11,888 nt of DNA from Thermoflexus sp035573655 (GTDB lineage Bacteria > Chloroflexota > Anaerolineae > Thermoflexales > Thermoflexaceae): contig DATMAC010000049.1 of the NCBI GenBank assembly GCA_035573655.1, positions 1-11,888 on the forward strand, written 5' to 3'. The translations under genes were made by a program, and so were the position numbers. The notes below the pieces were generated by a model. The model was not told where the DNA came from. It made no database searches and saw only the letters and a program-made list of their open reading frames with translations. Below, one piece after another: positions 1-6,146 of the stretch; position 1 is the stretch's first letter; each line of letters begins with the position of its first letter.

Positions 1-43
1 ATCCCCCCTCCCCACGGCCCAAAGGGCCGTGGGGAGGGGGGAT
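1..43 (+). repeat. Hairpin repeat B, copy 1
   Basis: A 20-bp perfect inverted repeat (1-20 with 24-43) encloses a 3-nt AAA loop. Its core CCCCACGGCC/GGCCGTGGGG recurs at 173-221, 4562-4610 and 10278-10322. The 5' arm is pyrimidine-rich and the 3' arm purine-rich. The tail GGATCCAGGGGGGTGGGG is nearly the same as the tail of the copy at 10278. The window begins at the first base of the stem, so the stem may extend further upstream. No T-run follows it, so it does not look like an ordinary intrinsic terminator. The 3' arm and tail (31-57) contain four G-runs of four or more. Confidence 0.85.
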
Positions 44-97
44 CCAGGGGGGTGGGGCCCTTCCCCGTCGAACTAGGGTAGGTCCTCACCCAGAGCA

Positions 98-146
98 AGT
101 GTTCAGACACTCTCCATGGTTGGAGCGATCCAGGACAGCTCCAACC
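98..146 (+). other. Two small hairpins between repeat copies 1 and 2
   Basis: AGTGT-TCAG-ACACT (98-111) and GGTTGGAGC / GCTCCAACC (118-126 with 138-146, 11-nt loop) are perfect short inverted repeats. They sit between two copies of the large hairpin repeat. I recognise neither as a known site. They may belong to the intergenic element, or to a separate sequence inserted between two elements. Confidence 0.3.
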
Positions 147-172
147 TCGAAGGAGCGAAGTCCTCAAGTCGC

Positions 173-221
173 TTTCATCCTCCTCCCCACGGCCTCTTGG
201 GCCGTGGGGAGGAGGATGAAA
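173..221 (+). repeat. Hairpin repeat B, copy 2
   Basis: A 22-bp perfect inverted repeat pairs 173-194 with 200-221 around a 5-nt loop. It shares the core CCCCACGGCC/GGCCGTGGGG with the other copies. Its outer arms (TTTCATCCTCCT and complement) differ from theirs yet remain fully paired. The tail GGGCCCTTCTTCC matches the CCCTTCC tail of copies 1 and 4. It lies about 75 nt upstream of the fbp start codon. Confidence 0.85.
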
Positions 222-243
222 GGGCCGGGCCCTTCTTCCTCCA

Positions 244-282
244 TTGACGCCTTTGAGCGGCGTAACTCTTTAAAAACCGAAT
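244..282 (+). promoter_or_regulatory. Conserved CGGCGTAAYTC...ACCGAAT leader block, possible fbp promoter
   Basis: CGGCGTAACTC (258-268) followed by ACCGAAT (276-282) lies just upstream of fbp. The same pair occurs at 10363-10392, just upstream of the wecA-like gene, at almost the same distance from its ATG. TTGACG (244-249) could be a -35 box. The candidate -10 boxes are poor: TCTTTA at 267-272 with 17-nt spacing, or TTTAAA at 269-274 with 19-nt spacing. The block is the right-hand end of the intergenic element, and its promoter role is inferred. Confidence 0.35.
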
Positions 283-294
283 AGGGGGTGCGCG

Positions 295-1446
295 ATGAGC
301 CAGGAGATCACGATCAGCGTGATCAAAGCGGATATCGGCGGCATGGTGGGCCATTCGGGGATCCACACGGACCTGGTGGCCCTGGCCCGTCAGCATTTGG
401 AGGACGCCCAGCGTCGGGGCGTGATCGTCGATTATTATGTGACCTGGTGCGGCGACGATCTCCAGCTGATCATGACTCATCGCCACGGCGTCGACAGTCC
501 CATCGTCCATGGCCTGGCTTGGGAGACCTTCGAGCGCTGCACCGCTAAGGCCAAGGAGCTGAAGCTCTATGGAGCCGGGCAGGATCTGATCGCCGATGCT
601 TTCTCGGGAAACGTGCGGGGGATGGGGCCGGGGGTGGCCGAGATGTCCTTCGTGGAGCGCCCCTCGGAGCCGATCATCGTCTTCATGGCGGATAAGACCT
701 CGGCCGGGGCGTGGAATCTCCCGCTCTTCCGGATGTTCGCTGATCCCTTTAACACCGCCGGCCTAGTGATCTCCCCTGCCATGCACGACGGCTTTCGCTT
801 CGAGGTCCACGATGTCAAAGGCCATAAGCGGATCTTCTTCAATTGCCCCGAGGAGATGTATGACCTGCTGGTCTTTATCGGGGCGCCGGGGCGTTATATG
901 ATCAAGGCGGTCTACACCAAGAAGGGGGAGATCGCCGCGGTCTCCTCAACGGAACGGCTCTCCCTGATCGCGGGGCATTACGTGGGGAAGGATGACCCGG
1001 TCTGCATCGTGCGGGCGCAGGGGATCTTCCCCGCCGTGGGGGAGATCCTGGAACCCTTCACGACGCCCCACATTGTGGAGGGCTGGATGCGCGGCTCCCA
1101 CTACGGGCCGCTGATGCCGGTCCCCTTGCAATACGCCAAGTGCACCCGCTTCGACGGCCCGCCTCGGGTGGTGGCCCTGGGCTTCCAACTGGCCGACGGC
1201 CGGTTGGTCGGCCCGCGGGATATGTTCGACGATCCGGCCTTCGATGAGGCGCGGCGGCTGTGCAATGTGATCGCCGATCATTTCCGACGCCACGGTCCCT
1301 TCGAGCCTCACCGCCTGCCGATGGAGGAAATGGAATACACGACGCTTCCGGAGGTCGCTGAACGGCTGGTCGGACGGTGGGAGCCCCTGCCGGAGCTCCA
1401 GCCCGCCATCGCGGGAGGGGATGGCAGCGCAGCTGAGGCGGACTAG
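295..1446 (+). CDS. fbp: Bifunctional fructose-1,6-bisphosphate aldolase/phosphatase (archaeal type, class V FBPase)
   Basis: This cytosolic gluconeogenic enzyme joins DHAP and GAP into fructose-1,6-bisphosphate and then removes the 1-phosphate in the same active site. The 383 residues match the archaeal FBPA/P family along the whole length. The Schiff-base lysine is K232 in YVGKDDP, with neighbouring Y229, D233 and D234. Metal ligands appear as D13 and H20 (ADIGG..GH), D54-D55 (GDDLQLIMTH), Q96 (AGQDL) and D133-K134 (MADKT). The mobile-lid tyrosine is Y348 (MEYTTLP). Other family blocks are FSGNVRG, MFADPFNT, GWMRGSHYGPLMPV and FDDPAFDEARR. The start is supported by AGGGGG at 283-288, 6 nt before ATG. 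The last ~20 residues are Gly/Ala-rich and poorly conserved. The gene stands alone between hairpin repeats and its own terminator. The family occurs in archaea and in some deep-branching or thermophilic bacteria. Confidence 0.96.
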   Translation: MSQEITISVIKADIGGMVGHSGIHTDLVALARQHLEDAQRRGVIVDYYVTWCGDDLQLIMTHRHGVDSPIVHGLAWETFERCTAKAKELKLYGAGQDLIADAFSGNVRGMGPGVAEMSFVERPSEPIIVFMADKTSAGAWNLPLFRMFADPFNTAGLVISPAMHDGFRFEVHDVKGHKRIFFNCPEEMYDLLVFIGAPGRYMIKAVYTKKGEIAAVSSTERLSLIAGHYVGKDDPVCIVRAQGIFPAVGEILEPFTTPHIVEGWMRGSHYGPLMPVPLQYAKCTRFDGPPRVVALGFQLADGRLVGPRDMFDDPAFDEARRLCNVIADHFRRHGPFEPHRLPMEEMEYTTLPEVAERLVGRWEPLPELQPAIAGGDGSAAEAD

Positions 1447-1468
1447 CCTTAGCGAAGAAAACGCAAGG

Positions 1469-1504
1469 GAGGTGGGGCGGATCATTCCCGCCCCACCTCT
1501 TTCT
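1469..1504 (+). terminator. Intrinsic terminator of fbp
   Basis: A 12-bp perfect GC-rich stem, GAGGTGGGGCGG (1469-1480) with CCGCCCCACCTC (1488-1499), has a 7-nt loop and is followed by TTTCT. It begins 22 nt after the fbp stop codon and has the polarity expected of a rho-independent terminator on the + strand. Confidence 0.85.
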
Positions 1505-1739
1505 GTCGTTTCCACTCGGGGCCGGAGGTCGTTCCTTCAGCGTCTTCCCATCCCTCCATCAGCGAGAGGCTTTGACTTTGGAATGGTCGTTGCCCCATAG
1601 TCACTTGCCCACCTCCCCCGTATCTTGGTAGCGGATCTGAGGCCGTCGATGACCTCTCAGTTCTACCTTGAGCAGCGGGAAGGATGCTCGAGGACTCGTT
1701 TCCCGGTATCAGTGGAGGGAACCACCGCGCGCATATCCC
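1505..1739. other. Spacer with no recognised feature
   Basis: I see no supported gene, RNA or repeat here. Reading frames across it overlap the terminator or the riboswitch and show no family resemblance. A TTGACT at 1572-1577 lacks a convincing -10 box at the right distance. Confidence 0.5.
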
Positions 1740-1767
1740 TTGACAATGGACTTGCCTCGCATATAAT
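1740..1767 (+). promoter_or_regulatory. Sigma-70-type promoter of the nrdAB transcript
   Basis: A perfect -35 box TTGACA (1740-1745) and a perfect -10 box TATAAT (1762-1767) are separated by 16 nt. Transcription should start near 1773-1776, at the 5' edge of the cobalamin riboswitch. This gives nrdA an untranslated leader of about 315 nt. It is the best promoter in the window. I see no NrdR box pair overlapping it. Confidence 0.88.
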
Positions 1768-1768
1768 T

Positions 1769-1963
1769 GCCGGTAAGGCCGGGAAGAGAAGGCAGATGGG
1801 TGACGGGAAGTCCGGTGGAAAACCGGCGCTGCCCCGCAGCGGTAACCGGGGACGAAAGCCGCTAGGTGCGGCCCCCCCTGATCGCCGCACGACACGCCAC
1901 TGGGAGGGATCCCTCCTGGGAAGGCGCGGTGAGTAGGTGGATCCGGGAGCCCGAAGACCGGCC
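1769..1963 (+). promoter_or_regulatory. Cobalamin (B12) riboswitch upstream of nrdAB
   Basis: The RNA senses adenosylcobalamin or a related cobalamin. The P1 stem forms between GCCGGT (1769-1774) and ACCGGC (1957-1962). Core segments fit the class: GGGAA (1805-1809), the CCGGT/ACCGG stem with its GGTGGAAAACC segment (1812-1826), CCCCGC (1832-1837) followed by GGTAACCGGGGACGAAAGCC (1841-1860), and the 3' B12 box AGCCCGAAGACCGGCC (1948-1963). A peripheral stem GGAGG-GATC-CCTCC is also present. A perfect promoter lies immediately upstream and the class I reductase gene nrdA lies downstream. No U-tract terminator follows, so control may act on translation or through a non-canonical platform. A 6-nt GGCCGG at 2044-2049 could pair with CCGGCC of the B12 box as an alternative fold. 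Confidence 0.93.
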
Positions 1964-1979
1964 CATCGCCCCAGCCCTG

Positions 1980-2006
1980 CCTATCGCCTCGCGGGAGGGC
2001 GATAGG
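1980..2006 (+). promoter_or_regulatory. Leader hairpin after the riboswitch
   Basis: A 9-bp perfect stem, CCTATCGCC (1980-1988) with GGCGATAGG (1998-2006), encloses a 9-nt loop. It starts 17 nt after the B12 box. No T-run follows, so it is not an obvious terminator. It may be part of the expression platform. Confidence 0.5.
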
Positions 2007-2062
2007 ACGAAGGAATCCACGTGGGGACCCACCATGGGGCCCCGGCCGGCTGTTTCCCGCAC

Positions 2063-2089
2063 GATCTGATCCCCTATCAGGAGGAGATC
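2063..2089 (+). promoter_or_regulatory. Shine-Dalgarno of nrdA inside a potential hairpin
   Basis: AGGAGG (2079-2084) is a strong ribosome binding site 5 nt before the ATG at 2090, and it fixes that start. It is framed by GATCT (2063-2067) and AGATC (2085-2089), which are perfectly complementary. Upstream CCCC (2071-2074) can pair with parts of the site. An alternative small stem is CTGAT (2066-2070) with ATCAG (2076-2080). This could be the translational off-state of the riboswitch, which is inferred. Confidence 0.5.
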
Positions 2090-4468
2090 ATGGGCGTGCG
2101 GACGAGCGTCCATGGCGTGGAGGCTCTCCAGCGCTGGCTTCATGCGTCCGGCCTCCCTGAGCCTTTACAGGCGCAGATTTCTGCCGAAGCGCTCGAGGGC
2201 ATGTTGGACCGGCTGGATCCGCTCCAAGCTTTAGAGGGATTGATCCTGCTCGCCGCCCAGCGCATTGTGGAGGATCCGATTTGGGAGCGGGCAGCCGCGG
2301 TCCTGTTGCGACGGCGTATTCTTCTGGAGGCCACCGGATCCGAGGATCTCGATTACGCCCGCTGGTTCCCTCAGTATATCCACGACGGCGTGGCCCGCGG
2401 GGTCCTGCATCCGGAGTTGCTCCGCTTCGATCTCGAGCGCCTGGCCCGTGCCCTCGATCCGAGCCGGGATGCCCTGCTTCCCTACGCGGGACTGCTCACC
2501 CTCTATGACCGTTACCTCGTGCGGGACCCGGAAACTCGGCAGGTGCTGGAGCCGCCTCAGGCCATGTGGATGCGGGTGGCGATGGGATTGGCGCTGGCCG
2601 AAGACGACCGCGAGGGTTGGGCCCTGCGTTTCTACGAACGGATCAGCACCTTGCGCTACCTGCCCAGCACACCAACCCTTTTCAATAGCGGAACTCCCCA
2701 TCATCAGTTAGCCTCGTGCTATCTCTACGAGGTTTACGACAGTCTGGACCATATCCTGGAAGCCGCGGCTGCTTTCGGGATGCTGGCGAAATACGCCGGA
2801 GGGATTGGAGCTTCGGTGACCCGCCTTCGAGCGGTCGGCGCTCCGGTGCGGGGCATTAACGGCCGCAGCGGCGGCCTTGTTCCCTTCATGCATCTCTATG
2901 ACGCCCTCATCCACGCCATCAACCAGGGGGGACGACGGCGGGGAACCATGGCCGTCTACCTGGAGCCGTGGCACCTGGAGATCGAGGCTTTCCTGGACCT
3001 GCGCCGCAATACGGGGGACCCCTACCAGCGTACTCCTTCTCTGGACACTGCCCTCTGGATCCCCGACGTGTTCATGGAGCGGGTGATCAGCGACGCCGAC
3101 TGGTATCTCTTCGACCCAATGTATACCGGCGACCTGGTCGATTTGTATGGGGAAGCATTTCGCCAGCGCTACGAAGCCTATATCGAGCAAGCGGAGCGTG
3201 GGCAGATCCCCCGCCGGGCGTGGCGGAAGGTGCGGGCGCGGGAGCTTTACCGGAAGATCTTAGCGGCCCTGATGGAGACGGGTCACCCCTGGATCACCTT
3301 CAAAGACAGCGCCAACCTGCGTAGCATGCTGCGCCATGCCGGCGTCATTCATTCCCTCAACTTGTGTACCGAGGTTGCTCTTCCCACGAACCGCGATGAG
3401 ATCGCGGTGTGCAACCTGGCCAGCGTCAACCTGGTCCGCCACCTCCGCCCCGACGGCGGGTTGGATGAAGCGGAGCTGGCCCGAACGGTGGAGATCGCTG
3501 TGCGCGGGCTGGACAACGCGATCGATCTGAACCTCTATCCCGACGAACGGGCTCGGCGCAGCAACCTCTTGAACCGTCCGGTGGGGTTGGGCCTGATGGG
3601 CTTTGCGGAGCTGTTGGCCCGCTGGGGTCTCTCCTTCAATGATCCAGAAGCAGCGGAACATGCCGATCACATTGTGGAGTTCCTTTCCTATCACGCAATC
3701 CGCTCCAGCGTCACCTTGGCTCGGGAACGGGGTCCCTTCCCGCGCTTCGAGGGCAGCGAATGGTCCAAGGGCCGTTTCCCCTTTGAAACCGTAGAGGACT
3801 TAGAGCGAAGCCGGGGGATGCCCGTCCTGGTGGATCGTCGTCAACGGCTTGATTGGGAGAGCTTGCGGGGGGAGGTGCGCCGGGGGATCCGTAACGGTAC
3901 GGTGATGGCCATCGCCCCCACCGCGACGATCGCCCTGATCGCAGGAACCAGCCCGAGCATGGATCCCTATTTCAGCAACCTGTTCGTCCGCTCCACCCTC
4001 TCCGGACGTTTCATGGAATTTAACCCGGTCTTGGTCGAGGTCCTGAAGGAGTTGGGGCTTTGGGCGCAGGTGCGGGAGCGGTTGGTGGAGACTCAAGGGG
4101 ATGTAATGCCCGTTGAGGAGATCCCGGAGCCTGTGCGTCGGCGCTTTCCCACTGCCTTTCAGATCCAGCCGGAGGCGCTGTTGGCAGCCACGGCTCGAGC
4201 CCAGAAGTGGGTGGATATGGGCATCAGCCGCAGCCTTTATTTCACCGTCCAGACCCCCGCGGAGCTGGAGGAGGTTTATCAAAAGGCCTGGGAGATGGGC
4301 CTGAAGGCGACCTATTACTGCTACGTGATGCCTCGGATGCGGGTCGAGCCTGCGACGGTGCGGGTGAACAAGGCCGTGGAGCGCCCGCGCTGGGTTGAAG
4401 CGATGGAGGCTGAGTTGCAGGCCGATGCCACATGTGCCGTGGATGGCGCTTGTGAAGCCTGCCAGTAG
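2090..4468 (+). CDS. nrdA: Ribonucleoside-diphosphate reductase, class I, alpha (large) subunit
   Basis: The catalytic subunit reduces ribonucleotides to deoxyribonucleotides for DNA synthesis, using a radical delivered by NrdB. The 792 residues carry the class I hallmarks. They are C210 in the SCYL segment (redox-active Cys), NLCTE at 424-428 with thiyl-radical C426 and E428, and the redox partner C441 in VCNLASVNL. The radical-transfer pair is Y742-Y743, and AGTSPSMDPYFSN (618-630) forms the phosphate-binding region. The C-terminal tail has C782, C788 and C791 (ending CEACQ) for re-reduction by thioredoxin-like partners. NLCTE rather than NPCGE argues against class II. No ATP-cone motif (VxKRDG) is visible at the N terminus, so dATP control of overall activity may be missing. 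A longer reading from GTG at 2021 has no ribosome site and would overlap the leader hairpins. The gene is under the B12 riboswitch. Confidence 0.95.
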   Translation: MGVRTSVHGVEALQRWLHASGLPEPLQAQISAEALEGMLDRLDPLQALEGLILLAAQRIVEDPIWERAAAVLLRRRILLEATGSEDLDYARWFPQYIHDGVARGVLHPELLRFDLERLARALDPSRDALLPYAGLLTLYDRYLVRDPETRQVLEPPQAMWMRVAMGLALAEDDREGWALRFYERISTLRYLPSTPTLFNSGTPHHQLASCYLYEVYDSLDHILEAAAAFGMLAKYAGGIGASVTRLRAVGAPVRGINGRSGGLVPFMHLYDALIHAINQGGRRRGTMAVYLEPWHLEIEAFLDLRRNTGDPYQRTPSLDTALWIPDVFMERVISDADWYLFDPMYTGDLVDLYGEAFRQRYEAYIEQAERGQIPRRAWRKVRARELYRKILAALMETGHPWITFKDSANLRSMLRHAGVIHSLNLCTEVALPTNRDEIAVCNLASVNLVRHLRPDGGLDEAELARTVEIAVRGLDNAIDLNLYPDERARRSNLLNRPVGLGLMGFAELLARWGLSFNDPEAAEHADHIVEFLSYHAIRSSVTLARERGPFPRFEGSEWSKGRFPFETVEDLERSRGMPVLVDRRQRLDWESLRGEVRRGIRNGTVMAIAPTATIALIAGTSPSMDPYFSNLFVRSTLSGRFMEFNPVLVEVLKELGLWAQVRERLVETQGDVMPVEEIPEPVRRRFPTAFQIQPEALLAATARAQKWVDMGISRSLYFTVQTPAELEEVYQKAWEMGLKATYYCYVMPRMRVEPATVRVNKAVERPRWVEAMEAELQADATCAVDGACEACQ

Positions 4469-4513
4469 TGCCTCATCCAGATCGGCTTTCTCGTTTTGGT
4501 CCTCCGGGGGGTG

Positions 4514-4552
4514 GGTGGCGAGCCGGGCACCTTCGGCGCCCGGCTCGCCACC
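4514..4552 (+). repeat. Hairpin repeat A, copy in the nrdA-nrdB gap
   Basis: A 15-bp perfect stem pairs 4514-4528 with 4538-4552. It continues as an A-C mismatch and two CC/GG pairs around a TTC loop. The core GAGCCGGGC..CCTTCGG..GCCCGGCTC closely resembles the hairpin at 10223-10271. It begins 45 nt after the nrdA stop. No T-run follows directly (CAGAATATC), so a terminator role is doubtful, but such a stem could pause polymerase or protect the upstream mRNA end. Confidence 0.75.
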
Positions 4553-4561
4553 AGAATATCT

Positions 4562-4610
4562 TTTCTCCTCTCTCCCCACGGCCCAAGGGACCGTGGGGAG
4601 AGAGGAGAAA
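4562..4610 (+). repeat. Hairpin repeat B, copy 3
   Basis: A 20-bp perfect stem pairs 4562-4581 with 4591-4610. It is extended by CCC/GGG around an AA loop with one bulged A. The core CCCCACGG/CCGTGGGG is shared with the other copies, while the outer arms (TTTCTCCTCTCT and complement) are unique but fully paired. It lies 9 nt after hairpin A, the same order and near-same spacing as at 10223-10322. The rest of the 356-nt gap, 4611-4810, shows only short stems such as CCGGAAATCCGG near 4760. Confidence 0.85.
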
Positions 4611-4824
4611 GGGGAAGGGCCGTTGGCCTCACCATCCCTCAGCGTGCGGCTCAGCTCCCAAACCCTCGAAGAAAACTGACTGCGTTGATGAAGCAGCACC
4701 GTCGGCTGGGCGGCCTGCCATGGTTAGGGCAAACCTCTTCGCAGCGCGCAGGTCTCGACCGGAAATCCGGAAAGGAGGCCCGCCATCAGAATGCGATTCC
4801 CATCATAGTTAAGGAGGTGTGCCT

Positions 4825-5820
4825 ATGCGATCTGCCCAAGGGTTGATCGGTGGCGACCCGGTGGAACCCCTGCGGTTGTTCCCATTGCGCTACCCGTGGG
4901 CTTACGCTCACGTCCAGCAGGCCAAGCGCAACACCTGGTTTCCCGAGGAAGCCCCGCTCCACGACGATGTCCAGGATTGGCACGAGCGGCTGAGCGCGGA
5001 GGAACGGCGAGCCGTGGAGATCCTTCTCGGGTTCTTCAATCCTATGGAATCGTTGGTGACCAACAACTTGCTCCTCGCCCTTTATCCTCACCTCACCGCC
5101 CCTGAGATCCGGCTCTACCTCGCCCGCCAGGCATGGGAGGAAGCGAATCACACGATGGCCTTTGAATATGTGATTAAGACGTTGCCGGTGGATCGGGAAC
5201 GGGTGTTCGGAATGCTGGAGGGCCATCCGGCGGTGGCCGCGAAGGCGGCATTCCAGCGCCAGCTCGCGCAAGAGATCCTGGCGCCGGGCCTGGACCTGAG
5301 CACGCGGGAGGGTCGGCAGCGACTGTTACGCAACCTGGTGGGCTTCTTCGTTGTGCTGGAGGGCATCTTTTTCTACTCGGGGTTCGCCTTCGCCTTGTCT
5401 TTCCGGCGGCGTAACCTGCTGCGGGGCTTGAACACGATTATCGACTGGGTGTTGAAGGATGAGAGCCTCCACCTATCGTTTGGCGTTCATCTCATCCTGA
5501 CTTTCCTCCAGGAATATCCCGAGGTACGAACGCCGGAGTTGGCAGAGATTTTACGGGGGATGATTCTCGAGGCGGTGGCTTTGGAGGAAGCATACAACCG
5601 GGCTCTCCTGCCCCAGCCGATCCTGGGTCTCAACGCAGAGTCCCTGAACGCTTACGTGCGCTATGTGGCGGACCGGCGCCTGGAGGAATTGGGGTTGGGC
5701 GCCCAGTTTCACACTCCCAATCCCTTCCGGTGGCTGGCCATTGAGATCGATCTCCCGGAGCAGGTGAACTTCTTTGAGGCGCGCAATGTGAGCTATGAGA
5801 TCGGACGGCCTCGAGCGTGA
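4825..5820 (+). CDS. nrdB: Ribonucleoside-diphosphate reductase, class Ic-type beta (R2) subunit
   Basis: This ferritin-like subunit makes and holds the oxidant that starts each NrdA turnover. The 331 residues place all six metal ligands with the spacing of Chlamydia trachomatis R2c: E75 (PMESLV), E106 and H109 (WEEANH), E179 (VVLEG), E213 and H216 (DESLH). The usual radical Tyr position, four residues after H109, is F113. The first ligand is Glu rather than Asp. Both features mark class Ic, whose known members use a Mn(IV)/Fe(III) centre instead of a tyrosyl radical. W38 and the C-terminal Y324 (EARNVSY) fit the radical-transfer route to NrdA. AAGGAGG (4811-4817) lies 7 nt before ATG at 4825. 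A GTG at 4819 sits too close to that site. The gene follows nrdA after 356 nt and is probably co-transcribed. R2lox oxidase is a less likely alternative given the partner gene and C-terminal Tyr. Confidence 0.94.
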   Translation: MRSAQGLIGGDPVEPLRLFPLRYPWAYAHVQQAKRNTWFPEEAPLHDDVQDWHERLSAEERRAVEILLGFFNPMESLVTNNLLLALYPHLTAPEIRLYLARQAWEEANHTMAFEYVIKTLPVDRERVFGMLEGHPAVAAKAAFQRQLAQEILAPGLDLSTREGRQRLLRNLVGFFVVLEGIFFYSGFAFALSFRRRNLLRGLNTIIDWVLKDESLHLSFGVHLILTFLQEYPEVRTPELAEILRGMILEAVALEEAYNRALLPQPILGLNAESLNAYVRYVADRRLEELGLGAQFHTPNPFRWLAIEIDLPEQVNFFEARNVSYEIGRPRA

Positions 5821-5867
5821 GGGTTCGGCTCACTGGTCAACCCGCTTTCGACCCACATCTATCTCTT

Positions 5868-5942
5868 CGGAGTTACGCCGTTGGTTTTCCAGCAGGGAGC
5901 TTTGGGGGCGGAACGGGATGCTAAAGGCGCGCCGCTCCGCCC
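5868..5942 (+). repeat. Decayed copy of the intergenic element (left end plus hairpin A remnant)
   Basis: CGGAGTTACGCCG (5868-5880) matches the left end of the complete element at 10192-10202. Then GGGCGGA (5906-5912) pairs with TCCGCCC (5936-5942), the same outer arms as hairpin A at 10229. The inner stem has degenerated and no hairpin B follows. It starts 47 nt after the nrdB stop. The remainder of the 326-nt gap (5943-6146) holds a weak promoter and nothing else I can support. Confidence 0.5.
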
Positions 5943-6062
5943 TCAAACATTTCCCCCTGGGAAGATCCATCCGCTGGGGCGAGTTGGATCCTCCAGTCTA
6001 ACCTGGGGGCCTGTTCGCCCTGGCGATCGGGGATGGCCGAACGGATGGCGTGGGATCCCCGT

Positions 6063-6091
6063 TTGCCCTCTGTCTCTACCCCGGTTACACT
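6063..6091 (+). promoter_or_regulatory. Weak candidate promoter of the amidase gene
   Basis: TTGCCC (6063-6068) and TACACT (6086-6091) are separated by 17 nt, each matching four of six consensus bases. A start near 6098 would give a leader of about 50 nt to the ATG at 6147. It also argues against the upstream in-frame ATG at 6033. Confidence 0.3.
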
Positions 6092-6146
6092 CATTGAGAA
6101 CCATCCAATTCCACACCGGATGCGAGGTCGAGAGGGGGCATTGACC

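Noticed and set aside
1..221. CRISPR array from repeated palindromes
   Set aside because: The repeats are long perfect hairpins at irregular, distant positions with no regular spacers and no cas genes.
1572..1601. Promoter from TTGACT
   Set aside because: No acceptable -10 box lies 16-18 nt downstream.
1690..1770. NrdR boxes near the nrdA promoter
   Set aside because: No pair of sites resembling the ACAC-AT-rich-GTGT consensus was seen.
2021..2089. Upstream GTG start for nrdA
   Set aside because: It has no ribosome site, would place the real AGGAGG inside the gene and would encode the leader hairpins. ATG 2090 has a strong site.
3800..4699. A 299-residue open frame on the minus strand
   Set aside because: It overlaps the nrdA C-terminal catalytic region and the intergenic hairpins, and has no recognisable domain.
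4819..4824. GTG start for nrdB
   Set aside because: It begins 1 nt after AAGGAGG, which is too close. ATG 4825 has ideal spacing.
4825..5820. R2lox-type Mn/Fe oxidase instead of NrdB
   Set aside because: The nrdA partner is adjacent, the C-terminal tyrosine is present and the ligand spacing equals that of R2c.
6033..6146. Upstream ATG start for the amidase
   Set aside because: The extra 38 residues do not look like a signal peptide, and a candidate promoter lies inside them.
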